DNA of 48,227 nucleotides, from contig NZ_JACHZF010000027.1 in the NCBI RefSeq assembly GCF_014193375.1, forward strand, positions 1 to 48,227, written 5' to 3'. Both the position numbers and the translations under genes were made by a program. Shown one piece after another: positions 16,890 through 24,147 of the stretch; the stretch's first letter is position 1; every line of letters starts with the position of its first letter. The notes under the pieces are model-generated. The model was not told the origin of the DNA. It saw nothing but the letters and a program-made list of their open reading frames with translations, and ran no database searches. This DNA comes from Halomonas campaniensis. GTDB taxonomy: Bacteria > Pseudomonadota > Gammaproteobacteria > Pseudomonadales > Halomonadaceae.

Positions 16890-17057
16890 CTATACCAGCG
16901 TGAACGGCTCGATCTCGCGGAAGATGCCGGTCTTGGTCATGTCGCGGCGCAGGATGAAAGCCTCCATGGCCGCTACCGGATCCGCCTGGTCCAGCCTGTC
17001 GAAGTGGATCCTGCGCCACTGCTCGCGGGTGATACGGCACTGGAAGCAAAATCCCAT
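16890..17057 (-). CDS. Small 55-aa protein with perfect Shine-Dalgarno, convergent with brxL
   Basis: A 55-aa reading frame with sequence starting M-G-F-C-F-Q-C and ending E-I-E-P-F-T-L-V. The upstream bases read AAGGAGGTCGC immediately 5' of the ATG, a full consensus ribosome binding site. The composition is balanced, not a shadow of a longer gene. It has one C-x-x-C pair (C4, C7), amphipathic central residues and a basic-acidic C-terminal part. I do not recognise it. It lies convergently with brxL, with 8 bases between stops, so it could be transcribed toward the BREX operon from an upstream promoter in 17058-17451. Confidence 0.65.
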
Positions 17058-17451
17058 GCGACCTCCTTCTCGGTAGATGCAGACAGCGCTTCATTCTGCA
17101 CAGGCGTGGCGACTTGTGGGAAGTGCATACTGCAAGAACAGCAGAATCAGTAATATTAGATAGAAGGCTTTCTGCAAAAGCTGCGGTTTCTTTCTGCAGC
17201 GCCGCTTCAAGCAGGCGGCGCCACGACCCATTGAGAAACGACCTGCGCCGGCAGCAACCCTTTGCCCTTTCCCTTTGCTGTACTCACTTTACTCAGCCTT
17301 TCGGGGCAAGCCCCTTCCCCTTGAGCCCCCTTCCCTTCCGGCCTTTCGGCTTTTCACCCTTTGCCCTCGCACCTTTGTGAGCTCCGCCCGGTGGAGGCTC
17401 GCCCTTCAAGTGTCTATGCTAAGGGGCTGATGTACCCAGGGAGGGACGCCC
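17058..17451. other. Gene-free region with pyrimidine-rich low-complexity tract
   Basis: No gene is supported. Bases about 17264-17380 on the + strand form a pyrimidine-rich tract with repeated CCCTT/CCTTTCGG units. 17100-17200 is A+T-richer and could hold promoters for the small genes on either side. A GGGAGGGACG site at the right edge is the ribosome binding site of the gene at 17452. Confidence 0.5.
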
Positions 17452-17844
17452 ATGGCGCTGAAATCGCTTCTGACCCAAGCCGCCAGTGCTGGCCGCCAGG
17501 CAGCTCGGAAGGCTCTCGACGGTGGGCAGCAGGAAGGCTGGTCTGACGGCTGGCACACCCAGGCGAGTACGACAGAGTCACTGCGATTGCTGCGCGACTC
17601 CGCCGCTGGCGTGGCCAGGTCCACTGCCCAAACGGCCACCACCCAGGAGGGGTGGCGGCGCATTGCTCGTGGAGCCGGCAAGGTGGCTGGCGGAGCGGTG
17701 GTGGTGGCTGGCAGTGTGGCTCAGGGGATGCTCCACCACTCCTCCCAGCCGCCAGCGGAAAATAATCAGGACCAGGATCTTGGCTGGGGGGACTTTGGCA
17801 GCGGCTACGGCTACTACGGAAAAGACGGTAACAGAATGGATTGA
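17452..17844 (+). CDS. Hypothetical 130-aa protein with Gly/Ala-rich hydrophobic segment
   Basis: 130-aa protein preceded by a GGAGG-like ribosome binding site. Residues about 1-35 are basic and alanine-rich. Residues about 70-95 (G-A-G-K-V-A-G-G-A-V-V-V-A-G-S-V-A-Q) form a small-residue hydrophobic stretch like a glycine-zipper membrane helix. The tail is D/G/Y-rich (D-L-G-W-G-D-F-G-S-G-Y-G-Y-Y-G). No known family recognised; it might be a small membrane-associated protein of the element. It is convergent with the TraG-type gene, with 9 bases between stops. Confidence 0.55.
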   Translation: MALKSLLTQAASAGRQAARKALDGGQQEGWSDGWHTQASTTESLRLLRDSAAGVARSTAQTATTQEGWRRIARGAGKVAGGAVVVAGSVAQGMLHHSSQPPAENNQDQDLGWGDFGSGYGYYGKDGNRMD

Positions 17845-17853
17845 GGATAGGCC

Positions 17854-19386
17854 TCATCGTGCCGACTGAGCCTTATCTCCGCCCTTTTCGCCTGCACCTT
17901 GAGCTTTCTTGCCCCCGCCATCTCCAATGCTGTTCGATATCGCACCGCCAGCCTTCAAGCCTGCCCAACTCAGCACTCCTACCCATAACGTTGGCAGCAC
18001 CAAAAACATCATCCCCTCCACAAACTGCAACACCATGCGGTCGTACAGGTTGTTGGCGGCGGAGAGCCAGCTGAGCTTGGCGGCGTCACTGCGGTAGAGC
18101 AGGTCCACCAGGTTCGAATTGATCCAGCGAGCGAGCTCCCACCAGAAGGTCAGGAACCACATGGCGAAGAGCCCAAAGGTAGCCATGCCGGCAACCTTGA
18201 AGCTGTAGCTGGAGATGACCATCACGAACGGCAGACAGATGATAATCGCCATCACCAGGATACCTTGCACCATGGGCAACGCCTGCTTGAGCATGTCCAT
18301 GCCGGCCTGGAAGGGCAGGACCGACAGGGTGCCACCGATGGCGGAGCCGGCAGTAACGGTGGCATCCCAGAAGCTGCTGCCACCATCCAAGCCGCGGAAA
18401 CCCACCACCGCCTGGTCTAAGTTGCCACTAGCCGCCCCCGAGCGGGGGCTGACCAGGCGCCGTATCACGTAGTCCTCGGCGTCACTGCCGGTGAAGACGC
18501 TGCGGAAGTCGTTCCAGAACCCCGTGCTCACCTCATCATGCAGCCGGGCCCTCAAGCCAACGCTCTCGGCTGACCACCACTCCTGGCAGGAGGGATAGCC
18601 CGGCATCCCCGGGCCGGTGTTGGGCCGGGAGACATCCCGGCTGGCATCGTAGGGGAATCCAGTGATAGGCCGCCCGGCGTAGAAGCTGTCGTAGTAGCCG
18701 GGGGTGGTCTGGAAGTAGGTCGAGCCAATCCAGTCCACGTCCATGGCACGGGTCGCCTCGACGCTGCCGCCCTCCTGCAGCAGCCGGTTTCGCGCCGGGC
18801 CGAAACACTGGCGCTGGAACTCTCCCACCTCCTGTTGCAGCCCCGGGTTTTCGATACTGTGCAGGTCCAGCTCCATGCGGATGGACTCGAAGTCCGTCGA
18901 GCAGGGAATAGCGTGAACGGCCGCCGCTGTGACCCCATGCGATACCGCATGCACGCCCGCCCACCACAGCGGCAGCCGTGCCAGACGGCCACCGATACTA
19001 TTCTCGGTCGCACCGAAGGCTCCCTCGGACCAGCCACCAGAGGCGAACTGGCGAGTACCACACTCCAGCGAGCGGTTCTCGTCGATTTCGGCGGTGGCCA
19101 GTTGCACTTGCAGCAACGGCAGGCAAGTGAAGGCGTAAGCCAGGATCATGGCGTAGAGTCGGGTCTCGATGCGGTTAACCGTCAAGATGCCCTTGGTCCC
19201 GGCCTCGTCGCCCTCCTGCCGGGCCTTGAACCATTCGGAGAGCACCAGGGTAATGAACGGCACCGCGGCGATGCCGGTACCGACCATGACGTTCCAGATG
19301 GCGTTGTTGATGATCCAGCCGAGTAGCGTCATGGCGTTCGAGAAGTAGTCGAACACCACCAGCGGCGCGGTGAGCAGGCCTCCCAT
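17854..19386 (-). CDS. Conjugal transfer protein, TraG N-terminal domain type (ICE)
   Basis: 510-aa membrane protein matching the TraG_N family found in ICEs of the ICEclc/PFGI-1 type; the family supports mating-pair formation and stabilisation. It has several membrane segments: near the N-terminus (P-L-V-V-F-D-Y-F..., W-I-I-N-N-A-I-W-N), around residues 30-50, and a C-terminal block with G-I-L-V-M-A-I-I-I-C-L-P-F-V-M-V and A-T-F-G-L-F-A-M-W-F-L-T-F-W-W. A periplasmic cysteine-containing loop lies between. The start at 19386 has GGGAGGTG upstream and overlaps the preceding stop (TGATG), so the operon is translationally coupled. The C-terminus is a short, basic, G/K-rich tail. Confidence 0.85.
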   Translation of the reverse strand: MGGLLTAPLVVFDYFSNAMTLLGWIINNAIWNVMVGTGIAAVPFITLVLSEWFKARQEGDEAGTKGILTVNRIETRLYAMILAYAFTCLPLLQVQLATAEIDENRSLECGTRQFASGGWSEGAFGATENSIGGRLARLPLWWAGVHAVSHGVTAAAVHAIPCSTDFESIRMELDLHSIENPGLQQEVGEFQRQCFGPARNRLLQEGGSVEATRAMDVDWIGSTYFQTTPGYYDSFYAGRPITGFPYDASRDVSRPNTGPGMPGYPSCQEWWSAESVGLRARLHDEVSTGFWNDFRSVFTGSDAEDYVIRRLVSPRSGAASGNLDQAVVGFRGLDGGSSFWDATVTAGSAIGGTLSVLPFQAGMDMLKQALPMVQGILVMAIIICLPFVMVISSYSFKVAGMATFGLFAMWFLTFWWELARWINSNLVDLLYRSDAAKLSWLSAANNLYDRMVLQFVEGMMFLVLPTLWVGVLSWAGLKAGGAISNSIGDGGGKKAQGAGEKGGDKAQSAR

Positions 19387-19766
19387 CAGGCACCTCCCAG
19401 CCGGTTGATCAGGTTGGTGACCTCGATAAGGCCCAGGATGCCCAGGGCCATCACCTCGAGCCGCCGGAGCTTGGCGAGCGCCTGTCGGCCGTCGTAATGA
19501 TCCTGGCGCAGCCGTGCCACCGCCCGGGGGCGCAACTTGCGCCACCAGACCAGGGCCAGGGCGGCATAGAGGCTCAGCCGCCAGGCCAGCAGCCACGGCC
19601 AGGTGGCCTGCCAGGCGCTATGGTGGGCCTCGAACCCACCCAGCAGCCGCACGCTGATGACCAGAATGGCACCGCTCAGCAGGAACATGACGACCAGCAC
19701 CACCATGGCGACCAGCAGCGACGGCCAGCGGGCCGGATTCATCCAGGAGAAAGCGCGTCGAGCCAT
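19386..19766 (-). CDS. Small ICE membrane protein of the transfer cluster
   Basis: 126-aa protein with a basic start and three hydrophobic segments: residues about 15-40 (L-L-V-A-M-V-V-L-V-V-M-F-L-L-S-G-A-I-L-V-I-S-V), about 55-75 (W-P-W-L-L-A-W-R-L-S-L-Y-A-A-L-A-L-V-W-W), and a weaker one at the C-terminus. It occupies the place of the small membrane protein seen between TIGR03755 and TraG-type genes in ICE transfer regions. The ends touch both neighbours, with a 1-base overlap on each side. The function is not known; a helper of the mating-pair apparatus is the natural guess. Confidence 0.75.
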   Translation of the reverse strand: MARRAFSWMNPARWPSLLVAMVVLVVMFLLSGAILVISVRLLGGFEAHHSAWQATWPWLLAWRLSLYAALALVWWRKLRPRAVARLRQDHYDGRQALAKLRRLEVMALGILGLIEVTNLINRLGGA

Positions 19767-21250
19767 CAGTCGCTGCCCCCCTCGCCGGCTGGGCGGCCGC
19801 GGCCATCCAGGGCCGCATCCGGGCGGAAGGTCTCACCCTGGGAGGCACCCTGACTGCGCCGGGAGGCCCGTTCCAGGGCGATGCCGGCAGCACTGTTGCC
19901 CAGCGCCTGGCGGATCTCCATCTCGGAGCGCAGCGACTCAATATCCCGATCCAGAGCCACCAGCTTGCGGTCCAGCGCCGACATGCCCTGCTCGTTGTCG
20001 GCGATGCCCGGGTCACTGCTGCCGGCCAGCAGCAGCCGGCGCGCCCACAGCGCCTTGGTCAGCGTCCGGGCCAGTGCCATCTCGCCACTCAGACGATGGA
20101 TCAGCAGCGAGGCCTCGGGATCGGTGCGCAGGGACTCGATCACCCCACGGGACACGGTAAGGCCGTCACCGGCGGAGACCTGGCGCAGGTTCTCCGGCGT
20201 CAGCGGCTCGCTGCCGTCGACCAGACTCAGGAGCTTGCCGTAGACCTCCTGCTGCTCACGCTCCAGCTCGCGCACCAGCCCCGTGCCGGCCTGGGTTTCG
20301 CTTCGCTCGCAGCCGTCGCAGGTGCGAATCGACTGTTCACCGATCACCGTCTGGGTCCACTCGGCGGCCTCCTCAGGGCTCTGCCAGACCGTGCACATGC
20401 CGCCCAGGCAGCTTCCCGTCCCGCTGCCTGGCCCCGAGCCGCCACCGCTCCCACCGGAAGTGCCGGCTAGCCCGCCGCCGCCGATCCAGCTGCCTTCGTT
20501 GGTGGCCACCGACCCCCAGCCACCACCGCCTCCGGCGATGGGTGCCGTGCTGGTGGTATCGGTACGCCCATGCAGCAGGTTGTAGCCAGCGCGTGCAGTG
20601 TCCTCGACCACACGAATCGGCGCCTGACTCTGGCCACCGCGGCGCTGGCCCCCCACCCAAGTCACGCCCTGGTTGCCACCGGACTGATCGACCTGCTCCT
20701 GCGCCGCGACGACATCGGCGTTGGACTGGGCCGCGCTCTGCCAGCTCTCCGCCGCGGCCACCTGCTGCCACCCCTGGCCAGTGACCATATCGGCCATGCG
20801 CTCGGACATCTTGCGGCAGGACATCGACGCCCGGTCGAAGTCCACCCGCCCCTGCAGCACGCCGTTGCTCAGCAGGTCATAGAGCCCCGGGTTGGCCCGC
20901 TGGATGACCATGGCAGGCAACGAGGCCACCGCACTCTGGGCGTTCTGAACCACCGTCCCCATCAGGTTCTGGAAGCCGTTGGTGATGCCGTTGAGCTGGT
21001 TGGAGACCGTGGCGCCGATATCGAAGTTGCCGCAGGTGGCATTCATGTTCCAGCTGATGCCGATTCCACGGCTGTTGGGGTTGTAGCCCCGTCCGGCGGA
21101 GACACTGAAGGGGGAAGCGCCGCCGATCTGGTAGTAAAGGGCATCGGCGGATTGCGCCTGAGCCTGGGCAGCATGGGTAGACAGCAGCCCCACCACCAGG
21201 GCGCCGGCCAGCGGCGCAAGGGCGAAGCGTCGCATACGAATTCCTTTCAT
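19766..21250 (-). CDS. Integrating conjugative element protein, TIGR03755 family (PFL_4711-like)
   Basis: 494-aa exported protein with signal peptide M-K-G-I-R-M-R-R-F-A-L-A-P-L-A-G-A-L and cleavage around A-A-Q-A-Q. The N-terminal mature part (Y-Y-Q-I-G-G-A-S-P-F, then G-I-S-W-N-M-N-A-T-C-G-N-F-D) and the S-C-R-K-M region match the TraH-like ICE family. The centre holds a G/S-rich linker, G-G-G-G-W-G-S-V-A, followed by Cys-rich G-S-C-L-G-G-M-C and S-I-R-T-C-D-G-C. It probably builds the periplasmic part of the mating-pair apparatus. The start at 21250 is preferred because AAGGAGAG precedes it; an upstream start at 21385 would run into the neighbour. It is longer than the family's usual 400-450 aa because of the linker. 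Confidence 0.88.
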   Translation of the reverse strand: MKGIRMRRFALAPLAGALVVGLLSTHAAQAQAQSADALYYQIGGASPFSVSAGRGYNPNSRGIGISWNMNATCGNFDIGATVSNQLNGITNGFQNLMGTVVQNAQSAVASLPAMVIQRANPGLYDLLSNGVLQGRVDFDRASMSCRKMSERMADMVTGQGWQQVAAAESWQSAAQSNADVVAAQEQVDQSGGNQGVTWVGGQRRGGQSQAPIRVVEDTARAGYNLLHGRTDTTSTAPIAGGGGGWGSVATNEGSWIGGGGLAGTSGGSGGGSGPGSGTGSCLGGMCTVWQSPEEAAEWTQTVIGEQSIRTCDGCERSETQAGTGLVRELEREQQEVYGKLLSLVDGSEPLTPENLRQVSAGDGLTVSRGVIESLRTDPEASLLIHRLSGEMALARTLTKALWARRLLLAGSSDPGIADNEQGMSALDRKLVALDRDIESLRSEMEIRQALGNSAAGIALERASRRSQGASQGETFRPDAALDGRGRPAGEGGSD

Positions 21251-21263
21251 CGGCTTCTCTCCT

Positions 21264-22214
21264 TCAGGGGACTGCATACAGCAGGGTCTGGCCGCGACGC
21301 TTGCAGCAACGATAGGGGAGCCACAACGACCAGGCGTAGTCACCGCCGGTATCCAGGCGGTCACCGTAAGTGTCGGTGACTCCACGGTCCGGCCACACCC
21401 GACAGGATTTGCTCATGCCGGGCGTCAGGCGCTGCCAGCGATGAGTAGAGGGGTCACCCTCCTTGACCGGCCCGGGCGGCCAGTAGCCGTCGCGGCTTTC
21501 CGCCACCAGCGGCGTGTAGACGTGAGGCTGACCCGTGCGGGTGACGATGTCGGCAGAGCGCTGGGCAGTGGTCGCCGCGGTCTTGTAATCATGCACCTGG
21601 GTCAGGAAGCCGCTGCGCGGATAGACGTTGCCCCACAGGTCGCCGGGCTGGCCCAGCTCACGCATGCCGGGCGTGAGCGCCTCCGGGTAGAGCGACTCGG
21701 GAATCCCGCTGCGCCACGCCAGGGCGTCCAGGGTCGAGAGGTGGTAGGGCTGGAAGGGTGTCGCTGCCCCAGCGCACGACATGCCGAAGGCGCTGGCGAA
21801 GCTGCTGAAGGCACCGCCGGCCGGGTGTCCGATGGCGTCCACGTTCTTGAAGCGCAGGTGCTCGTGCCGAGCCCGGTTGGCATCCGAGGTGCTCTGCCCG
21901 CCGGCCAAGGCCTTACCCAAGGGTGGCGAGAGGGTGGCCACTTCCCACCAGGGGTTGTCGCCAGTGTTCTCGTAACTGGAGACCACCAACTCGGGGATGT
22001 AATGGCGCACCTGCACCGAGGTGCGTATCGAGCAGCCCGACCAGGAACAGTTGAGCCAGACGCAGATACCGATGACCTGATAGTCCAGGCATTGAGTAGA
22101 AATCGACGACGCCACAATCTCTGGTGTTGTTAGCGCCTGGGCGGGCCTCTCAATTACGCCCAGGCTCAGCACAGCGCCAATCAACAGAGCGCCCAAGGTC
22201 CTGTAGCGCATCAT
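21264..22214 (-). CDS. Integrating conjugative element protein, TIGR03756 family (TraU-like)
   Basis: 316-aa exported protein with signal peptide (A-L-L-I-G-A-V-L-S-L-G, cleaved near A-Q-A). The mature part has conserved cysteines: Q-C-L-D-Y-Q-V-I-G-I-C-V-W-L-N-C-S-W-S-G-C. A G-D-N-P-W-W-E pattern follows, and the C-terminus has W-S-L-W-L-P-Y-R-C-C-K-R-R-G-Q. This is the TraU-like family that goes with TIGR03755 in ICE transfer clusters, where it is required for DNA transfer or pilus/mating-pair assembly. It overlaps the TIGR03757 stop by 4 bases (ATGA) and is 13 bases from the next gene, so the cluster is an operon transcribed leftward. Confidence 0.9.
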   Translation of the reverse strand: MMRYRTLGALLIGAVLSLGVIERPAQALTTPEIVASSISTQCLDYQVIGICVWLNCSWSGCSIRTSVQVRHYIPELVVSSYENTGDNPWWEVATLSPPLGKALAGGQSTSDANRARHEHLRFKNVDAIGHPAGGAFSSFASAFGMSCAGAATPFQPYHLSTLDALAWRSGIPESLYPEALTPGMRELGQPGDLWGNVYPRSGFLTQVHDYKTAATTAQRSADIVTRTGQPHVYTPLVAESRDGYWPPGPVKEGDPSTHRWQRLTPGMSKSCRVWPDRGVTDTYGDRLDTGGDYAWSLWLPYRCCKRRGQTLLYAVP

Positions 22215-22645
22215 GGGCGGCTCTCCTGACTCAGCAGGCGATCGGCTTCGTTCAATGCCTGCGCGACGTCCGGCTGGCCGTAAATCACATGGCGACCATC
22301 GATCACCACGGCGGGCACTTTCTCGACACCCAGCTGCCAGGCCCTGGCCAGCCCGAGATAGCTATCGGCATAGCGGTCAGCAGTTTCCTGCCACGCGGGC
22401 GTGGTCATGCGCTCGCGCATCAAGGCTGCAGCAACGTCAGGATCTGCGGGCAACTGCTGAGACAGCAGGGCATCCAGTCGTCCAGGCACATCGAGTTCGA
22501 TGACCGCTGCACCAGACGGCACATTGATCACCGGTTCTCCGGCGGTGGTAAAGACTTCGATGGCTGGCTCAGCGAGTACGGGGCCTACCAGGCAGGCAGA
22601 TAGGCTAAAGGCAGCCAGCCAGCGGCGTGGGTGGTGTCTCTCCAT
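22211..22645 (-). CDS. Integrating conjugative element protein, TIGR03757 family (thioredoxin-like)
   Basis: 144-aa exported small protein, first gene of the transfer block. It has an N-terminal signal segment (W-L-A-A-F-S-L-S-A-C-L-V-G-P-V-L-A). The mature part starts I-E-V-F-T-T-A-G-E-P-V and ends V-E-K-V-P-A-V-V-I-D-G-R-H-V-I-Y-G. This resembles the thioredoxin-fold TIGR03757 family but has no C-x-x-C, so it is probably not an oxidoreductase. The ATG at 22645 has TTGGAG upstream; a GTG 9 bases farther is an alternative. The promoter would lie in 22646-22879, shared divergently with the MvaT-like gene. Confidence 0.88.
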   Translation of the reverse strand: MERHHPRRWLAAFSLSACLVGPVLAEPAIEVFTTAGEPVINVPSGAAVIELDVPGRLDALLSQQLPADPDVAAALMRERMTTPAWQETADRYADSYLGLARAWQLGVEKVPAVVIDGRHVIYGQPDVAQALNEADRLLSQESRP

Positions 22646-22879
22646 GCGTGCCACTCCAATAGATCAAGGAACTGGCATAGCATTGCCAGGTACATCCAGA
22701 GAGACAGCAAGAAATGTTAATTCCGTTGAGAGGTGTTTTCTGGGGTCGTCACCAAAGGCCACCCCATCGGGTTATCAATATCGCAACCCAACTCATCATT
22801 TTAAATGACAAGAAACATTGAATCATTCCCTAACCACCACCATAATATTCCCCAACACTCACCCACCACGAGGAAGTTC
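22646..22879. promoter_or_regulatory. Divergent promoter region between the ICE transfer genes and the MvaT-like gene
   Basis: Gene-free 234 bases between divergent starts. The right half is A+T-rich with runs such as ATTTTAAATGACAAG, suited to promoter and H-NS/MvaT binding. AGGAAG lies upstream of the ATG at 22880. No individual -35/-10 pair could be defended. Confidence 0.5.
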
Positions 22880-23254
22880 ATGTCCATTCTCAACACCTAC
22901 ATGCAGAAGGAACAGCAGCTCAAGCAGCTCCAGGAAGAGCTCGACAGGCTGAAGAACGACGACCGCCTGAAGACCGAGCTAGATTTCAAAAATCACCTCG
23001 AAGACCTGATGCGCGAGTTCGACAAGTCAGCCGCTGACGTCATCAAGCTTCTGGATCCAACGCATACCGCTGACAAGAGCTCCAGCAGCGCCAAGAGCAC
23101 CGGCCGCGCCAAGCGCAAGCTGAAGATCTACAAGAACCCGAACACTGGCGAAGTCGTCGAGACCCGCGGCGGCAACCAGAAGACGCTGAAGGCGTGGAAG
23201 GAGGAGTACGGTGCCGAGACCGTAGAAAGCTGGCTCGTCAGGACTGAGGACTAA
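22880..23254 (+). CDS. MvaT/H-NS family nucleoid-associated silencer
   Basis: 124-aa protein, the usual length of MvaT. The N-terminal part is a coiled coil for oligomerisation (Y-M-Q-K-E-Q-Q-L-K-Q-L-Q-E-E-L-D-R-L). A Ser/Lys linker follows, then the DNA-binding domain: R-K-L-K-I-Y-K-N-P-N-T-G-E-V-V-E-T-R-G-G-N, ending T-L-K-A-W-K-E-E-Y-G-A-E-T-V-E-S-W. The family binds A+T-rich DNA and silences foreign genes. An ICE-borne copy can reduce the fitness cost of the element and, here, may act on the A+T-rich parts of BREX. The start at 22880 is chosen over 22805 because AGGAAG precedes it and the length fits. A strong hairpin follows the stop. Confidence 0.9.
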   Translation: MSILNTYMQKEQQLKQLQEELDRLKNDDRLKTELDFKNHLEDLMREFDKSAADVIKLLDPTHTADKSSSSAKSTGRAKRKLKIYKNPNTGEVVETRGGNQKTLKAWKEEYGAETVESWLVRTED

Positions 23255-23263
23255 TACTCTCGT

Positions 23264-23300
23264 AGCCGGCCTGCCAGTAGTTGGCAGGCCGGCTGCTTTC
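23264..23300 (+). terminator. Rho-independent-like terminator of the MvaT-family gene
   Basis: AGCCGGCCTGCCA (23264-23276) and TGGCAGGCCGGCT (23282-23294) form a 13-base-pair perfect stem with a 5-base loop, beginning 9 bases after the stop codon. The tail is only GCTTTC, so the U-tract is weak; a transcription role is likely, but efficiency is uncertain. Confidence 0.7.
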
Positions 23301-23422
23301 GGCCAAAAGCGGACAATCATAATTCCCTAAAATAGGAATTCTAAAAACATCCATTACCCTTAATTAATAATGACAGAAGCATTTTGGGCCATCCTAGAGA
23401 TTTGACCCTAGGAGAGCGCCCC

Positions 23423-24043
23423 ATGAACACTCCCTCTGAAAAACATCACTCCCCGTGGAACAAGGGCAAGCTGGTTGGCCAAAAGCACCCACTCCGATTG
23501 AAAGACGTTTGGGCTATTCGTGTCAGGCTTCAAATCAATAATAGACAACGTGACTTGGCGCTGTTTTAACTAGCCATTGATAGCAAGCTAAGAGCCTGCG
23601 ATTTGGTCGCATTGCATGTCCGAGACGTCTCTCACGGAGATATGATATCTTCCCGAGCCATCGTAATGCAGAGAAAGACCCAAAGACCGGTCCAATTCGA
23701 GATAACCGAAAAGACTCGTAGCGCACTACGCCAGTGGATCAAGAACGAAAGCCTTGGAATGGATGATTTTTTATTTCCGAGTCGAAAATCGAGACAGCTT
23801 CATTTATCTACCCGTCAGTATGCTCGGATAGTAAAGAACTGGGTGACATCCATTGGTTTGGACTCATCTTCTTATGGGACTCACTCACTCCGGAGAACGA
23901 AAGCCACGATCATCTACCGTCAAACCAAAAACTTGAGAGCGGTGCAACTTCTCCTTGGCCATACGAAACTGGAGAGCACTGTCAGATATCTTGGAATAGA
24001 AGTCGACGATGCGTTGATCATGGCCGAACAAACTGATGTCTAG
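23423..24043 (+). pseudogene. Small tyrosine recombinase/integrase interrupted by an in-frame stop
   Basis: The frame encodes a roughly 206-aa stand-alone tyrosine recombinase with TAA at 23567-23569 (codon 49). Catalytic residues are present after the stop: R in K-L-R-A-C-D-L, H-S-L-R-R, L-L-G-H-T, and the nucleophile Y in T-V-R-Y-L-G-I. The reading N-x-x-L-A-L-F-stop-L-A-I-D-S-K matches a family whose members, as I recall them, read F-N-L-A-I-D-S-K at this point. The change may be substitution, or paired insertion/deletion (TTTTAACTAG versus TTTAACCTAG). AGGAG precedes the ATG. A product could still start at an internal start codon but would lack the N-terminus. The gene marks the element's chromosomal side. 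Confidence 0.8.
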
Positions 24044-24089
24044 CTGCAAGGTGCCGGGAGAGTATTCGACACCAAGAAGGTATGACAAT

Positions 24090-24119
24090 GCGCCTCGGCG
24101 AAACGCGTCGCCGAGGCGC
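24090..24119. terminator. Strong hairpin between the integrase remnant and degP
   Basis: GCGCCTCGGCGA (24090-24101) and TCGCCGAGGCGC (24108-24119) form a perfect 12-base-pair stem with a 6-base loop. It lies 28 bases downstream of the degP stop (transcription leftward) and 46 bases after the integrase frame, so it may serve both convergent units. No long U-tract is seen. Confidence 0.6.
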
Positions 24120-24147
24120 TACTGGCAGAGATGCACTTCAGCTGTGA

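Noticed and set aside
16143..17153. 336-aa plus-strand frame crossing the end of brxL
   Set aside because: Out-of-frame overlap with brxL, Arg/Pro-rich; the real genes explain the region.
23321..23340. AATTCC...GGAATT inverted repeat upstream of the integrase remnant
   Set aside because: Only 6 bases per arm with an 8-base A+T-rich spacer; could be part of an att site, but no repeat partner was seen.
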